Origin: JALORV01 sp035429805
Lineage (GTDB): Bacteria > Pseudomonadota > Gammaproteobacteria > Burkholderiales > Burkholderiaceae_F
Assembly: GCA_035429805.1 (NCBI GenBank)
Contig: DAOMFL010000009.1
Location: 1 to 64,000 of the forward strand
Direction: 5' to 3'
DNA length: 64,000 bases
Part shown: one piece after another, positions 16,009 through 24,129 of the stretch
Layout: each line of letters begins with the position of its first letter
Position numbering within the stretch: the stretch's first letter is position 1
Made by a program: the position numbers and the translations under genes
Notes under the pieces: generated by a model
What the model was told of the DNA's origin: nothing
The model's input: only the letters and a program-made list of their open reading frames with translations
Databases searched by the model: none

Positions 16009-17349
16009 TCAGGCGACCGTCGCGATCGCAGTGTCGACCGCTTCGACCAGCCGCTCGATCAGGACATCCAGCTCGTCGTCGCTGATGATGAACGGCGGCG
16101 CCAGCAAAACGTGGTCGCCCCTCGCGCCGTCGATCGTTCCACCCATCGGGTAGCACGCCAGTCCGAGGTCGAGTGCGGCCCGCTTGACGCGCGCGTGCAT
16201 CCTGAGCGCTGGGTCAAATGGCTCCTTGCTCGCGCGATCGGCGACGAGTTCGATCGCCTGGAACAGGCCCCGTCCCCGCACTTCACCAATGTTCGGGTGG
16301 TAGCAGAATGCCTCGTCCAGTTCGTCGCGCAGGCGCTTGCCCTGGTGCGCGCTGCGCTCGATGAGCTTGTCGCGCTTCAGCACGCGCTGCACCGCAAGCG
16401 CCGCTGCGCACGCCACCGGATGGCCGATATAGGTGTGCCCGTGCTGGAAGAAGCCGCTGCCGGACGCGATCGCGTCGATGACCCGGCCGCCGATCAGCAC
16501 CGCGCCGACCGGCTGGTAGCCGCCGCCGAGCCCCTTGGCGATCGCCATCAGGTCGGGCGCCACGCCCTCCTGCTCGCACGCGTGCAGCGTTCCGGTGCGC
16601 CCCATGCCGCACATCACCTCATCGAGGATCAGCAGGATGCCGTGCGCATCGCAGAGCTCGCGCACCCTGCGGAAGTAGCCCGACGGCGCCGTGAGGCAGC
16701 CGCTGGTCGCGCCACCCACGGTCTCGGCGACGAACGCGATGACATTGGCCCCGCCGACGCGCGCGATCGTCGCCTCGAGTTCGGCGGCGAGCCGCGCGCC
16801 GTACTGCTCGTCGCTCTCGCCGTCGCGCTGGTCGCGGTACGCATAGGTCGGCGCGACGTGTTCGACGTCGATCAGCAGCGGTGCGAACTGCCTGCGGCGC
16901 CACATGTTGCCGCCGACCGCGAGCGCGCCGAGCGTGTTGCCGTGATAGCTGTTGCGCCGCGCGATGAACCTCGCGCGCTGCGGCTCGCCCTTCTCGACGA
17001 AGTACTGGCGCGCCAGCTTCAGCGCTGCCTCCATCGCCTCCGAGCCACCGCTCACCAGATAGACGTGCGAGATGCCCGCCGGCGCGCTGCCGACGAGTTC
17101 ATCGGCCAGTTCTTCGGCGACCACCGTCGAGAAGAAACTGGTGTGCGCATAGGCCAGCGTGTCGATCTGCGTGCGCATCGCGGCGAGCACCTCCGGATGG
17201 CCATGCCCGAGGCATGACACCGCCGCGCCGCCGGAGGCGTCGAGATAGCGTTTGCCGCTGGCGTCGGTGATCCAGCAGCCTGCGGCCGAGGCAGCGATCG
17301 GATACTGGCCGCGCAGCTGGCGGTGAAGGATCTTCGAGTCGGTGTGCAT
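16009..17349 (-). CDS. Class III aminotransferase (PLP-dependent)
   Basis: A 446-residue fold-type I aminotransferase of the omega-amino acid/adenosylmethionine-8-amino-7-oxononanoate transaminase group. Seen: VSGGSEAMEAALKLARQY (cofactor phosphate region), LILDEVMCGMGRTG with the Asp that binds the PLP nitrogen, AIAKGLGGGYQPVGAVL with the Schiff-base Lys, and HGHTYIGHPVACAAALA. The substrate is not evident. The start at ATG 17349 gives MHTDSKILHRQLRGQYP; longer frames upstream run into the DadA-like gene. It lies between the D-amino-acid dehydrogenase (44 bp upstream) and the TAXI binding-protein gene, so it probably acts on the imported amino compound. Confidence 0.93.
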   Translation of the reverse strand: MHTDSKILHRQLRGQYPIAASAAGCWITDASGKRYLDASGGAAVSCLGHGHPEVLAAMRTQIDTLAYAHTSFFSTVVAEELADELVGSAPAGISHVYLVSGGSEAMEAALKLARQYFVEKGEPQRARFIARRNSYHGNTLGALAVGGNMWRRRQFAPLLIDVEHVAPTYAYRDQRDGESDEQYGARLAAELEATIARVGGANVIAFVAETVGGATSGCLTAPSGYFRRVRELCDAHGILLILDEVMCGMGRTGTLHACEQEGVAPDLMAIAKGLGGGYQPVGAVLIGGRVIDAIASGSGFFQHGHTYIGHPVACAAALAVQRVLKRDKLIERSAHQGKRLRDELDEAFCYHPNIGEVRGRGLFQAIELVADRASKEPFDPALRMHARVKRAALDLGLACYPMGGTIDGARGDHVLLAPPFIISDDELDVLIERLVEAVDTAIATVA

Positions 17350-17392
17350 GCGCGCATCATAGGCGCGCGCGGCTTTGCTCGACCGGCGAGCG

Positions 17393-18646
17393 TCAGCTCG
17401 CGGGAACACCGAAGGGCGCGATGTCGATCGTCGGTGACCGGCCGGCGACCAGGTCGCAGACGAGACGCGCGCTGCCCGCCGCCAGCGTCCAGCCCAAGGC
17501 GCCGTGGCCCACGTTGAGATACAGGTTCGCGAGCGGCGACCGGCCGATGATCGGTCGGCCGCTCGGCGTGGCCGGCCGCAGCCCGGCCCACGGCTGCAGG
17601 TTGCCATCGATCACCGAATAGCCGAGCAGCTCGCGCGTGGCGTCGAGCAGCGCGCTGATCCGGCGCGGCGGAATCGAGCGATCGTCGCTGCCGATCTCGA
17701 CGAAGCCCGCCACGCGCACCGCGTCGCCGAGCGGCGCGAACACGATCCTGCGGCGAACGTCGGTGATCGACGCGCGCGGCAGGATAGCGCCACGCTCGGG
17801 CCGGACTGTCAGCGAGTAGCCCTTCAGTGACAGCACCGGCAGGTCGAATCCGGCCGTGCGGCCCAGGTCCGCGGCCGCATTACCTGCCGCCATCACATAG
17901 GCGTCGGCGCGCAGCGCCCCGGCTGAGGTGACCAGCGCGCGCACGCGGCTCTGGTCGACTTCGAACCGGTCGACACTGCAGCCGTAGTGAATCTCCGCGC
18001 CGCGCCGGGCGAGCAGCGCCGCGATCTGCGTGCAGAAGGCCCCGCAGTCGGCCGCGGCCTCGTTCGGCGTCCAGATCCCGCCCGCGAACTGGCCCGCGTA
18101 TCCGGCGATGGCCGGCTCCCGCTCGATGCACTCCGCCGCCGAAAGCACAACCTGGCCGCGCGTGCCGAGCGCGGCCTGATAGGTCATCTGCGCCCGCGCC
18201 GTTGTCAGTGAGGATGCGTCGGGGTAGAGCACGAGCTTGCCGCCGCGCGTGAAGTCGCACTCGATGCGTTCGCCTTCGATCAGCGGCTCGATGAACTCGC
18301 GCGAGAGTTCGGCGAGCCTGAGCAGCACTTCAGTCGTAGCGCGCGCTGACTTCAGGTTGGACTGCCGCAGGAACTGCCATCCCCAGCGCAGCTGCGTCAG
18401 GTCCGCACGCGGATGCAGCTTCAGCGGCGCATATCGCGACAGCAGCAGGCCCGGCAGCCTGAGCGGGATCGTCCCGTCCGCGAGCGGCGCGACGAACGCG
18501 TACGAGAGCTGCGCCCCGTTGCCGCCACTGGCGCCAAGCCCGGCTGCGCCTTCGCGCTCGACGACCGAGACGGAGTGGCCCTCGCTCTGCAGGAAGTACG
18601 CGGTGGTCAGGCCGACGACGCCGGCGCCGATGACGCAGATGTGCAT
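17393..18646 (-). CDS. D-amino-acid dehydrogenase (DadA-type FAD oxidoreductase)
   Basis: A 417-residue flavoprotein of normal DadA length. The N-terminal dinucleotide-binding motif VIGAGVVGLTTAYFLQSEGH (residues 4-23) is followed by VVERE. GASGGNGAQLSYAFVAPLAD matches the DadA N-terminal consensus, KGYSLTV lies in the middle, and PWAGLRPATPSGRPIIGRS with LNVGHGALGWTLAAGSARLV forms the C-terminal FAD site. Such enzymes deaminate D-amino acids to 2-oxo acids, passing electrons to the respiratory chain at the inner membrane. It is first in the apparent unit with the aminotransferase and TAXI transporter. Confidence 0.93.
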   Translation of the reverse strand: MHICVIGAGVVGLTTAYFLQSEGHSVSVVEREGAAGLGASGGNGAQLSYAFVAPLADGTIPLRLPGLLLSRYAPLKLHPRADLTQLRWGWQFLRQSNLKSARATTEVLLRLAELSREFIEPLIEGERIECDFTRGGKLVLYPDASSLTTARAQMTYQAALGTRGQVVLSAAECIEREPAIAGYAGQFAGGIWTPNEAAADCGAFCTQIAALLARRGAEIHYGCSVDRFEVDQSRVRALVTSAGALRADAYVMAAGNAAADLGRTAGFDLPVLSLKGYSLTVRPERGAILPRASITDVRRRIVFAPLGDAVRVAGFVEIGSDDRSIPPRRISALLDATRELLGYSVIDGNLQPWAGLRPATPSGRPIIGRSPLANLYLNVGHGALGWTLAAGSARLVCDLVAGRSPTIDIAPFGVPAS

Positions 18647-18722
18647 CGGCGGAGTCTAGCGACGCGCGCGAGCACGGCCGCGCGCTGGCGCGCTCGCAAC
18701 CGGGCCAGGCCTCCCGCTCGAC

Positions 18723-19190
18723 CTACCGCGCCGGCATCGGCAACTGGACAAAAGGCGCGGATGGAATTCGGTCCGGCGGCAGAAACGCGGGTGCCGGATC
18801 ACCGAGCGGCGACAGTGACCGGATGTAGCGGTACATCGCCCGCAGGTCCTCGTCGCTGGTATCGCGCAGGCTCCACCATGGCATCGGCGGACGTGTGCGC
18901 ATCGATCTAGCCGCGTGCAGCCAGGCATCCTCCGACAGGTTGTTGAAGTAGATGCGCAGGTTGCCGGGGTAGGTGGTCCCGGCGGCGCTGCGCCAGCCGA
19001 CGACATTGCCCATCAGCCATGCGCTCTCGGGCACCGCGCCGCCGGCCTCCATGTAGCCGGCCGTGTGACAGTTGTTGCAGTGGCCTATCACCACGAGATA
19101 GCGGCCGCGATCGAGGGCGCCGGGCTGCGCCTGAGCCGCTCCGCACATCAACAGGCAGACTGCCATCAACCACCGGATGTTTTGTGCCAT
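18723..19190 (-). CDS. Periplasmic monoheme cytochrome c
   Basis: A 155-residue protein with a signal peptide (MAQNIRWLMAVCLLMCGAAQ, cut after AQA) and one heme c site, CNNCH at ~38-42 in GRYLVVIGHCNNCHTAG. Met ligand candidates lie in MPWWSLRDTSDEDLRAMYRY near residue 110. The arrangement resembles the small cytochrome domains attached to periplasmic dehydrogenases. No dehydrogenase subunit is adjacent. It might accept electrons from elsewhere in the periplasm; the partner is unknown. Downstream (18647-18722) the DadA-like gene follows in the same direction. Confidence 0.88.
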   Translation of the reverse strand: MAQNIRWLMAVCLLMCGAAQAQPGALDRGRYLVVIGHCNNCHTAGYMEAGGAVPESAWLMGNVVGWRSAAGTTYPGNLRIYFNNLSEDAWLHAARSMRTRPPMPWWSLRDTSDEDLRAMYRYIRSLSPLGDPAPAFLPPDRIPSAPFVQLPMPAR

Positions 19191-19348
19191 GCCCCGCCTC
19201 CTTCAGCGCCGGCACGAGTGTGGCGCCGGCCGCAGTCCGCGACAAGGCGCGCGAGGTCCGATGTACGAGAGGACGCGAGGCGATGCAGGCACCGCCATGT
19301 GCCCGCATCGCCCGGCGACCGACGCAGCAGGCCGCGACAACCCCGCGA

Positions 19349-20302
19349 TCAGCGTCCGGACGGCGGCGTCGTGGTGACCGTGCGGTTGACGGTGCCGTCG
19401 GCGTTGACGCTGCGGTCGACGAGCCGAGTGCCGCCGTTCGGGCCGGTGGTCAGCGAGTCGATCGCACCGTCGGCCCCGCGCGTGCGGTCGACCGTCGTAA
19501 CGCCGCCCTGCGGTCCGGTGATGGTCTTGTCGATCAGGCCATCGGCACCGCGGCTGCGATCGACCGTCGTAACTTTCCCCTGCGGACCGGTGCGCATCGT
19601 GTCGATCACGCCGTCGGCGCCCCGGCTGCGGTCGACAGTCGTCGTGCCCTTCGGACCAGTCACCGTGGTGTCGACGACGCCGTCGGCGCCGCGGCTGCGG
19701 TCCACGAGGACCGACTTGCCGTTCGGTCCGGTGACGGTTTTGTCGACCAATCCATCGGCACCGCGCGTCCGATCCGTCGTGGTCGTCTTGCCGTTCGGCC
19801 CGGTCACCGTCTTGTCGACCAGCCCATCGGCGCCGCGGCTGCGATCGACGGCGGTGACGCCGCCGTTCGGGCCCGTCACGGTCTTGTCGACCAGGCCGTC
19901 GCTGCCGCGGAAGCGGTCCGTCGTGGTCGTGCGCCCCTTCGGACCCGTGACCGTCTTGTCGACGAGGCCGTCGCTGCCACGAGTGCGATCCACCGTGCTG
20001 ACGCCGCCCTTCGGGCCCGTGATCCGCGCATCCGTGGTCCCGCTGCCATCGCGGTATCGATCCACCGTGGTCGTGCCGCCATGGCGCCCGATGCGCGTGG
20101 CGTCGACCGCACCGTCGGCGCCGCGGCTGCGCTCGATGCTGCTGGTGCCCGCATGCCGGGCACCCGCGGACTGTCCGGAGTGTCCCTGGCCGCGCGCATC
20201 GGCGGCGTTGGCAGTGAATGCGAGCGCGGCGGCCACCGCCAGCACCATCAGGCGGAAGTCGGTCAGCGGCGCCAGGTGGCGCAGTGTCGTCGGGTTCTTC
20301 AT
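19349..20302 (-). CDS. Secreted protein made of eleven 24-residue tandem repeats
   Basis: A 317-residue protein. A signal peptide of about 38 residues (hydrophobic core LMVLAVAAALAFTANA) is followed by a short linker and then eleven tandem units of 24 residues (one of 23). The consensus is TTVDRSRGADGLVDKTVTGP plus NGG/K. The units are closely similar in the middle and decay at both ends. The D-R-x-R-G-A-D-G-x-x-D spacing recalls beta-hairpin or Ca-binding repeats but is not a known motif to me. There are no cysteines. The protein is highly hydrophilic and probably elongated and extracytoplasmic. A direct repeat resembling an RstA box lies about 110 bp upstream. No family recognised. Confidence 0.75.
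   Translation of the reverse strand: MKNPTTLRHLAPLTDFRLMVLAVAAALAFTANAADARGQGHSGQSAGARHAGTSSIERSRGADGAVDATRIGRHGGTTTVDRYRDGSGTTDARITGPKGGVSTVDRTRGSDGLVDKTVTGPKGRTTTTDRFRGSDGLVDKTVTGPNGGVTAVDRSRGADGLVDKTVTGPNGKTTTTDRTRGADGLVDKTVTGPNGKSVLVDRSRGADGVVDTTVTGPKGTTTVDRSRGADGVIDTMRTGPQGKVTTVDRSRGADGLIDKTITGPQGGVTTVDRTRGADGAIDSLTTGPNGGTRLVDRSVNADGTVNRTVTTTPPSGR
19375..20175 (-). repeat. 72-bp tandem repeat array inside the repeat-protein gene
   Basis: Eleven in-frame copies of a 72-bp unit (one of 69 bp) encode the 24-residue protein repeats. Recurrent DNA core words are CGGTCGACG and GTCTTGTCGACCA (plus-strand reading). Such arrays can change copy number by slippage or recombination. Confidence 0.7.
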
Positions 20303-20412
20303 CGTTCGCTCCTCGTCGGTGTCCGAGCGCCGCGGGGCGGCTGTCCTCGTGCTGCATGAACGGCAGCGTAGGAGCGGGTGCCGACCGCCGTCAGTTTCGC
20401 AACTGCGACCGA

Positions 20413-20426
20413 TGTAACGAGCTGTA
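20413..20426 (-). promoter_or_regulatory. Direct repeat resembling an RstA-type response-regulator box
   Basis: Read on the minus strand, TACAGCTCGTTACA (with flanking T on each side) is two TTACA words 11 bp apart and differs at one defined base from the RstA consensus TACATNTNGTTACA that I recall. It lies 111-124 bp upstream of the repeat-protein start. The actual regulator is unknown. Confidence 0.3.
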
Positions 20427-20461
20427 AGACAACCGATGAACGGCGTCCAATTCGACGCGTG

Positions 20462-20968
20462 CTAACGCCTTGCGAGAGCGGCGAAGAGCGCCAGCATCAG
20501 CACCAGGAACCCGATCAGCGACCAGGTCGCCAGCGAGACTCCGAACAGCACGGCCGTGGCGTCTGCGCAGTCGCCGCTGCCGCGCAAGATGCGCGGCAGG
20601 ATCTGCGTCAGCGGGAAGTTCTCCAGCATCGCGCCGAGGCCCGGGCCGCACGACAGCAGCTCCGGCATCGACTTCAGCCGAACGTGCCACGCGGCGATGC
20701 CGGCGCCGATCAGTGCGCAGATGACCGCCGCGACACCGAACCCGCGCGACGACAATCGCGGCGTCCGCCAGGCCGCCAGCCCCGCGCAGATCGCCAGCAT
20801 CAGAAAGGCGATGCGCTGGAATATGCACAGCGGACACGGGTTCAGGCCGACGACGTGCTGCATGAACAGCGCCGCGCCGATCAACCCGATGGCAGCGACC
20901 GCGACGAGGATGTAGATCCAGCGCGGCCCGATCGCATCGAGGCGCGCACGAAAATAGTCTGCGCTCAT
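20462..20968 (-). CDS. dsbB: Disulfide bond formation protein DsbB
   Basis: A 168-residue four-helix inner-membrane protein that reoxidises periplasmic DsbA and passes the electrons to quinone. The first periplasmic loop carries the CxxC pair in GLNPCPLCIFQRIAF (the second helix-start QR is also conserved). The second loop carries Cys in LLSCGPGLGAML and GSGDCADATAVLFG. Helices are at ~18-36, 46-64, 71-88 and 145-163. The ATG overlaps the stop of cusA (ATGA), so synthesis is probably coupled to the copper-efflux operon, which is biologically sensible because copper attacks periplasmic thiols and mis-forms disulfides. Confidence 0.94.
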   Translation of the reverse strand: MSADYFRARLDAIGPRWIYILVAVAAIGLIGAALFMQHVVGLNPCPLCIFQRIAFLMLAICAGLAAWRTPRLSSRGFGVAAVICALIGAGIAAWHVRLKSMPELLSCGPGLGAMLENFPLTQILPRILRGSGDCADATAVLFGVSLATWSLIGFLVLMLALFAALARR

Positions 20969-23900
20969 GCCGCGGATGGTACCGGGAGCGGCGCCCGGCG
21001 CGCCCCGCGGCTCTTCACCAGCATGTAGATCGCGGGGATCACGACCAGCGTCAGCACCGTCGACGAGATCATTCCCCCCACCATCGGCGCGGCGATCCTG
21101 CGCATCACCTCGCTGCCGGTGCCCGTGCCCCACATGATCGGCAGCAGGCCGGCAATGATCGCCACGACGGTCATCATCTTGGGCCGGACCCGCTCGACGG
21201 CGCCCTCGATGATCGCGTCGTAGCAGTCCTGCAGCGTCAGCGTCCCGCCCGTCGCGACGCGCTCCCTGCGGATCTTCTCGAGCGCGTGGTCGAGGTAGAT
21301 CAGCATCACGACGCCGGTTTCCGCTGCCACGCCCGCCAGCGCGATGAAGCCGACCGCCACCGCGACGCTCAGGTTGTAGTCGAGCCACCACAGCAGCCAC
21401 ACGCCGCCCACCAGCGCGAACGGCACCGACAGCATGACGATCAGCGTTTCGGTCATGCGGCGGAAGTTCAGGTACAGCAGCACGAAGATGATCACCAGCG
21501 TCAGCGGCACGACCAGCTTCAGCTTGCCGGCCGCGCGCTCCATGTACTCGAACTGGCCGCTCCACTGGACCGTGGAGCCCGGCGGAAAGTTCACGCTCTC
21601 GCGCACCGCCTTCTGCGCGTCGCGGACATAGCTGCCGATATCGCGGTCGCGGATGTCGACATATATGTAGGCCGCAAGCTGGGCGTTCTCGGTGCGGATC
21701 GCCGGCGCACCCTTGCTGAGGCTAACCTTCGCGAGCTGCCCGATCGGGATCATCACCGCCGGCTTGCCCATTTCGCCCTCGGCGGGCACCAGCACCTGCG
21801 TGGCAATCGCCTGCGGATCGCTGCGATAGTCGCGCGGATAGCGCACCGCCACGCCGAAGCGTTCACGTCCTTCGACGGTGGTCGTGATCATCTCGCCGCC
21901 CAGCGCCGAGGCGATCACCTCCTGCACGTCGCCGACGCGGATGCCGTAGCGCGACAGCTTTTCATAGTCCGGCTCGATGTTCAGGTAGAACCCTCCGGTC
22001 AGGCGTTCGGCGAACGCGCTGGTCGTTCCCGGCACGGCCTTGACGACCGTCTCGATCTCCTTCGCCAGCCGCTCGATCTCCGCTAGGTCGCGTCCGTAGA
22101 CCTTGATGCCGACCGGCGTGCGGATGCCGGTCGACAGCATGTCGATGCGCGCGCGGATCGGCATCGTCCAGGAGTTGGCGATGCCCGGGAACTGCAGCGC
22201 CCGGTCCATCTCGGCGATCAGCTTGTCGGTCGTCATGCCCGGTCGCCACTCCGATTCGGGCTTCAGGTTGATGACGGTCTCGAACATCTCGACCGGCGCC
22301 GGGTCGGTCGCGCTGATGGCACGGCCGGCCTTGCCGAACACGGACCTGACCTCGGGGAAGCTCTTGATGATGCGGTCCTGCGTCTGCAGCAGTTCTGCGG
22401 CCTTCGTGACCGACATGCCGGGCAGCCCGGTCGGCATGTAAAAGAGCGTGCCTTCGTTCAGCGTCGGCATGAACTCCGAGCCGAGGCGCGAGGCCGGGAT
22501 CCAGGTGAGGGCCGTCACGATGACGGCGACCACTATCGTGACGACGCGATGGTGCAGCACCCATTCGATGACCGGGCGGTAGATCCAGATGAGGAAGCGG
22601 TTGACCGGGTTCTTCTTCTCCGGCATCACCTTCCCGCGGATGAAAAGCAGCATCAGCACCGGCACCAGAGTCACCGACAGCAGCGCCGACGACGCCATTG
22701 CGAAGGTCTTGGTGTAGGCAAGCGGCGCGAACATCCGTCCCTCCTGCGCCTCGAGCGTGAACACCGGCAGGAACGACACGGTGATGATCAGCAGGCTGAA
22801 GAAGAGCGCCGGCCCCACCTCGATGCAGGCGTCGCGGATAAGCGGCAGCCGCGGCGCATCGGGCGGCGCGCGCTCCAGGTGCTTGTGCGCGTTCTCGATC
22901 ATCACGATCGCCGCGTCGATCATCGCGCCGATCGCGATCGCGATTCCGCCCAGGCTCATGATGTTGGCGTTGATGCCGATCCAGTGCATCGCGATGAACG
23001 CGATCAGGATGCCGACCGGCAGCATGACGATCGCCACCAGCGCGCTGCGCGCGTGCATCAGGAAGATCACGCAGACGGCGGCGACGATCAGCGCTTCCTC
23101 GGCGAGCGTGCGTTTCAGCGTGTCGATCGCGCGCCTGATCAGCTCGGAGCGGTCGTACACCGCCTCGATCTTCACCCCCTTTGGCAAGCCGCTCTCGATG
23201 TCGTGGATGCGCTGCTTGACGTTGTCGATGACGTCGATCGCGTGCGTGCCGTAGCGCGCGACGGCGATGCCCCCGACGACCTCGCCCTCGCCATTGAGAT
23301 CGGCGATGCCGCGCCGCTCGTCAGGCGCGAGCTCCACGCGCGCGACGTCGCTCAGCCGCACCGGCACGCCGCGCTCGGCGCGCACGGTCAGCCGCTCGAT
23401 GTCCGCCGCGCCGCGCAGGTAACCGATGCCGCGCACCATGTATTCCGTCTCGGAAAGCTCGACGATGCGCCCGCCGACGTCGCGGTTGCTCGCGCGGATC
23501 GTCTCGATGATGCGCGAGAGCGGGATGTTGTAGGCCTGCAGCTTGCGCGGGTCGACGGTGACGACGTACTGCTGCACGAAGCCGCCGATCGAGGCGATCT
23601 CCGACACGCCCGACGCCTTCCACAACTGGTAGCGGATGAACCAGTCCTGCAGCGTGCGCAGTTCCGCCAGCGTCTTGTTCGCCCCGGTGACGACGTACTG
23701 GTAGACCCAGCCGACCCCGCTCGCATCCGGGCCGAGCGTGGGCGAGACGCCCGGCGGCAGGCGCGCGGTCGCGCCGCTCAGGTATTCGAGCACGCGCGAG
23801 CGCGCCCAGTAGATGTCGGTGCCATCTTCGAAGATGATGTAGACGAACGAGGCACCGAAGAACGAGAACCCCCGCACGACCTTCGAGCGCGGCACCCCGA

Positions 23901-24120
23901 GCATCGCCGTTGTCAGCGGATACGTGACCTGGTCCTCGACCACCTGCGGCGCCTGACCGGGGAACTCGGTGAAGACGATGACCTGCACGTCCGAGAGGTC
24001 CGGGATTGCGTCCACCGGAGTCTTCCCCAGCGCGTAAAGGCCGGCAGCGACCGCAAACGCGGTCGCCAGCAGCACCAGGAAGACGTTGCGCAACGACCAG
24101 TCGATCAGGCGGGCAAGCAT
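20965..24120 (-). CDS. cusA: CusA/SilA-type heavy-metal RND efflux pump
   Basis: A 1051-residue inner-membrane proton/metal antiporter, the usual length for HME-RND pumps. TM4 proton-relay motif GGIAIAIGAMIDAAIVMIEN contains the essential Asp. The central cleft carries WTMPIRARIDMLSTGIRTPV, which is the monovalent (Cu/Ag) version of the signature. ALAGVAAETGVVMLIYLDHA lies near the C-terminus. Hydrophobic helix 1 (VFLVLLATAFAVAAGLYALG) is at 14-33. The gene sits between cusB and dsbB and ends in MLVKSRGARRAPLP. Copper or silver export from the periplasm (and possibly cytoplasm) through CusC is expected from family and context. Confidence 0.95.
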   Translation of the reverse strand: MLARLIDWSLRNVFLVLLATAFAVAAGLYALGKTPVDAIPDLSDVQVIVFTEFPGQAPQVVEDQVTYPLTTAMLGVPRSKVVRGFSFFGASFVYIIFEDGTDIYWARSRVLEYLSGATARLPPGVSPTLGPDASGVGWVYQYVVTGANKTLAELRTLQDWFIRYQLWKASGVSEIASIGGFVQQYVVTVDPRKLQAYNIPLSRIIETIRASNRDVGGRIVELSETEYMVRGIGYLRGAADIERLTVRAERGVPVRLSDVARVELAPDERRGIADLNGEGEVVGGIAVARYGTHAIDVIDNVKQRIHDIESGLPKGVKIEAVYDRSELIRRAIDTLKRTLAEEALIVAAVCVIFLMHARSALVAIVMLPVGILIAFIAMHWIGINANIMSLGGIAIAIGAMIDAAIVMIENAHKHLERAPPDAPRLPLIRDACIEVGPALFFSLLIITVSFLPVFTLEAQEGRMFAPLAYTKTFAMASSALLSVTLVPVLMLLFIRGKVMPEKKNPVNRFLIWIYRPVIEWVLHHRVVTIVVAVIVTALTWIPASRLGSEFMPTLNEGTLFYMPTGLPGMSVTKAAELLQTQDRIIKSFPEVRSVFGKAGRAISATDPAPVEMFETVINLKPESEWRPGMTTDKLIAEMDRALQFPGIANSWTMPIRARIDMLSTGIRTPVGIKVYGRDLAEIERLAKEIETVVKAVPGTTSAFAERLTGGFYLNIEPDYEKLSRYGIRVGDVQEVIASALGGEMITTTVEGRERFGVAVRYPRDYRSDPQAIATQVLVPAEGEMGKPAVMIPIGQLAKVSLSKGAPAIRTENAQLAAYIYVDIRDRDIGSYVRDAQKAVRESVNFPPGSTVQWSGQFEYMERAAGKLKLVVPLTLVIIFVLLYLNFRRMTETLIVMLSVPFALVGGVWLLWWLDYNLSVAVAVGFIALAGVAAETGVVMLIYLDHALEKIRRERVATGGTLTLQDCYDAIIEGAVERVRPKMMTVVAIIAGLLPIMWGTGTGSEVMRRIAAPMVGGMISSTVLTLVVIPAIYMLVKSRGARRAPLPVPSAA

Positions 24121-24129
24121 TGCATCCCC

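Noticed and set aside
14245..17217. Plus-strand open frame of about 990 codons
   Set aside because: Antisense shadow of the TRAP, TAXI and aminotransferase genes; Arg/His-rich, no recognisable motif.
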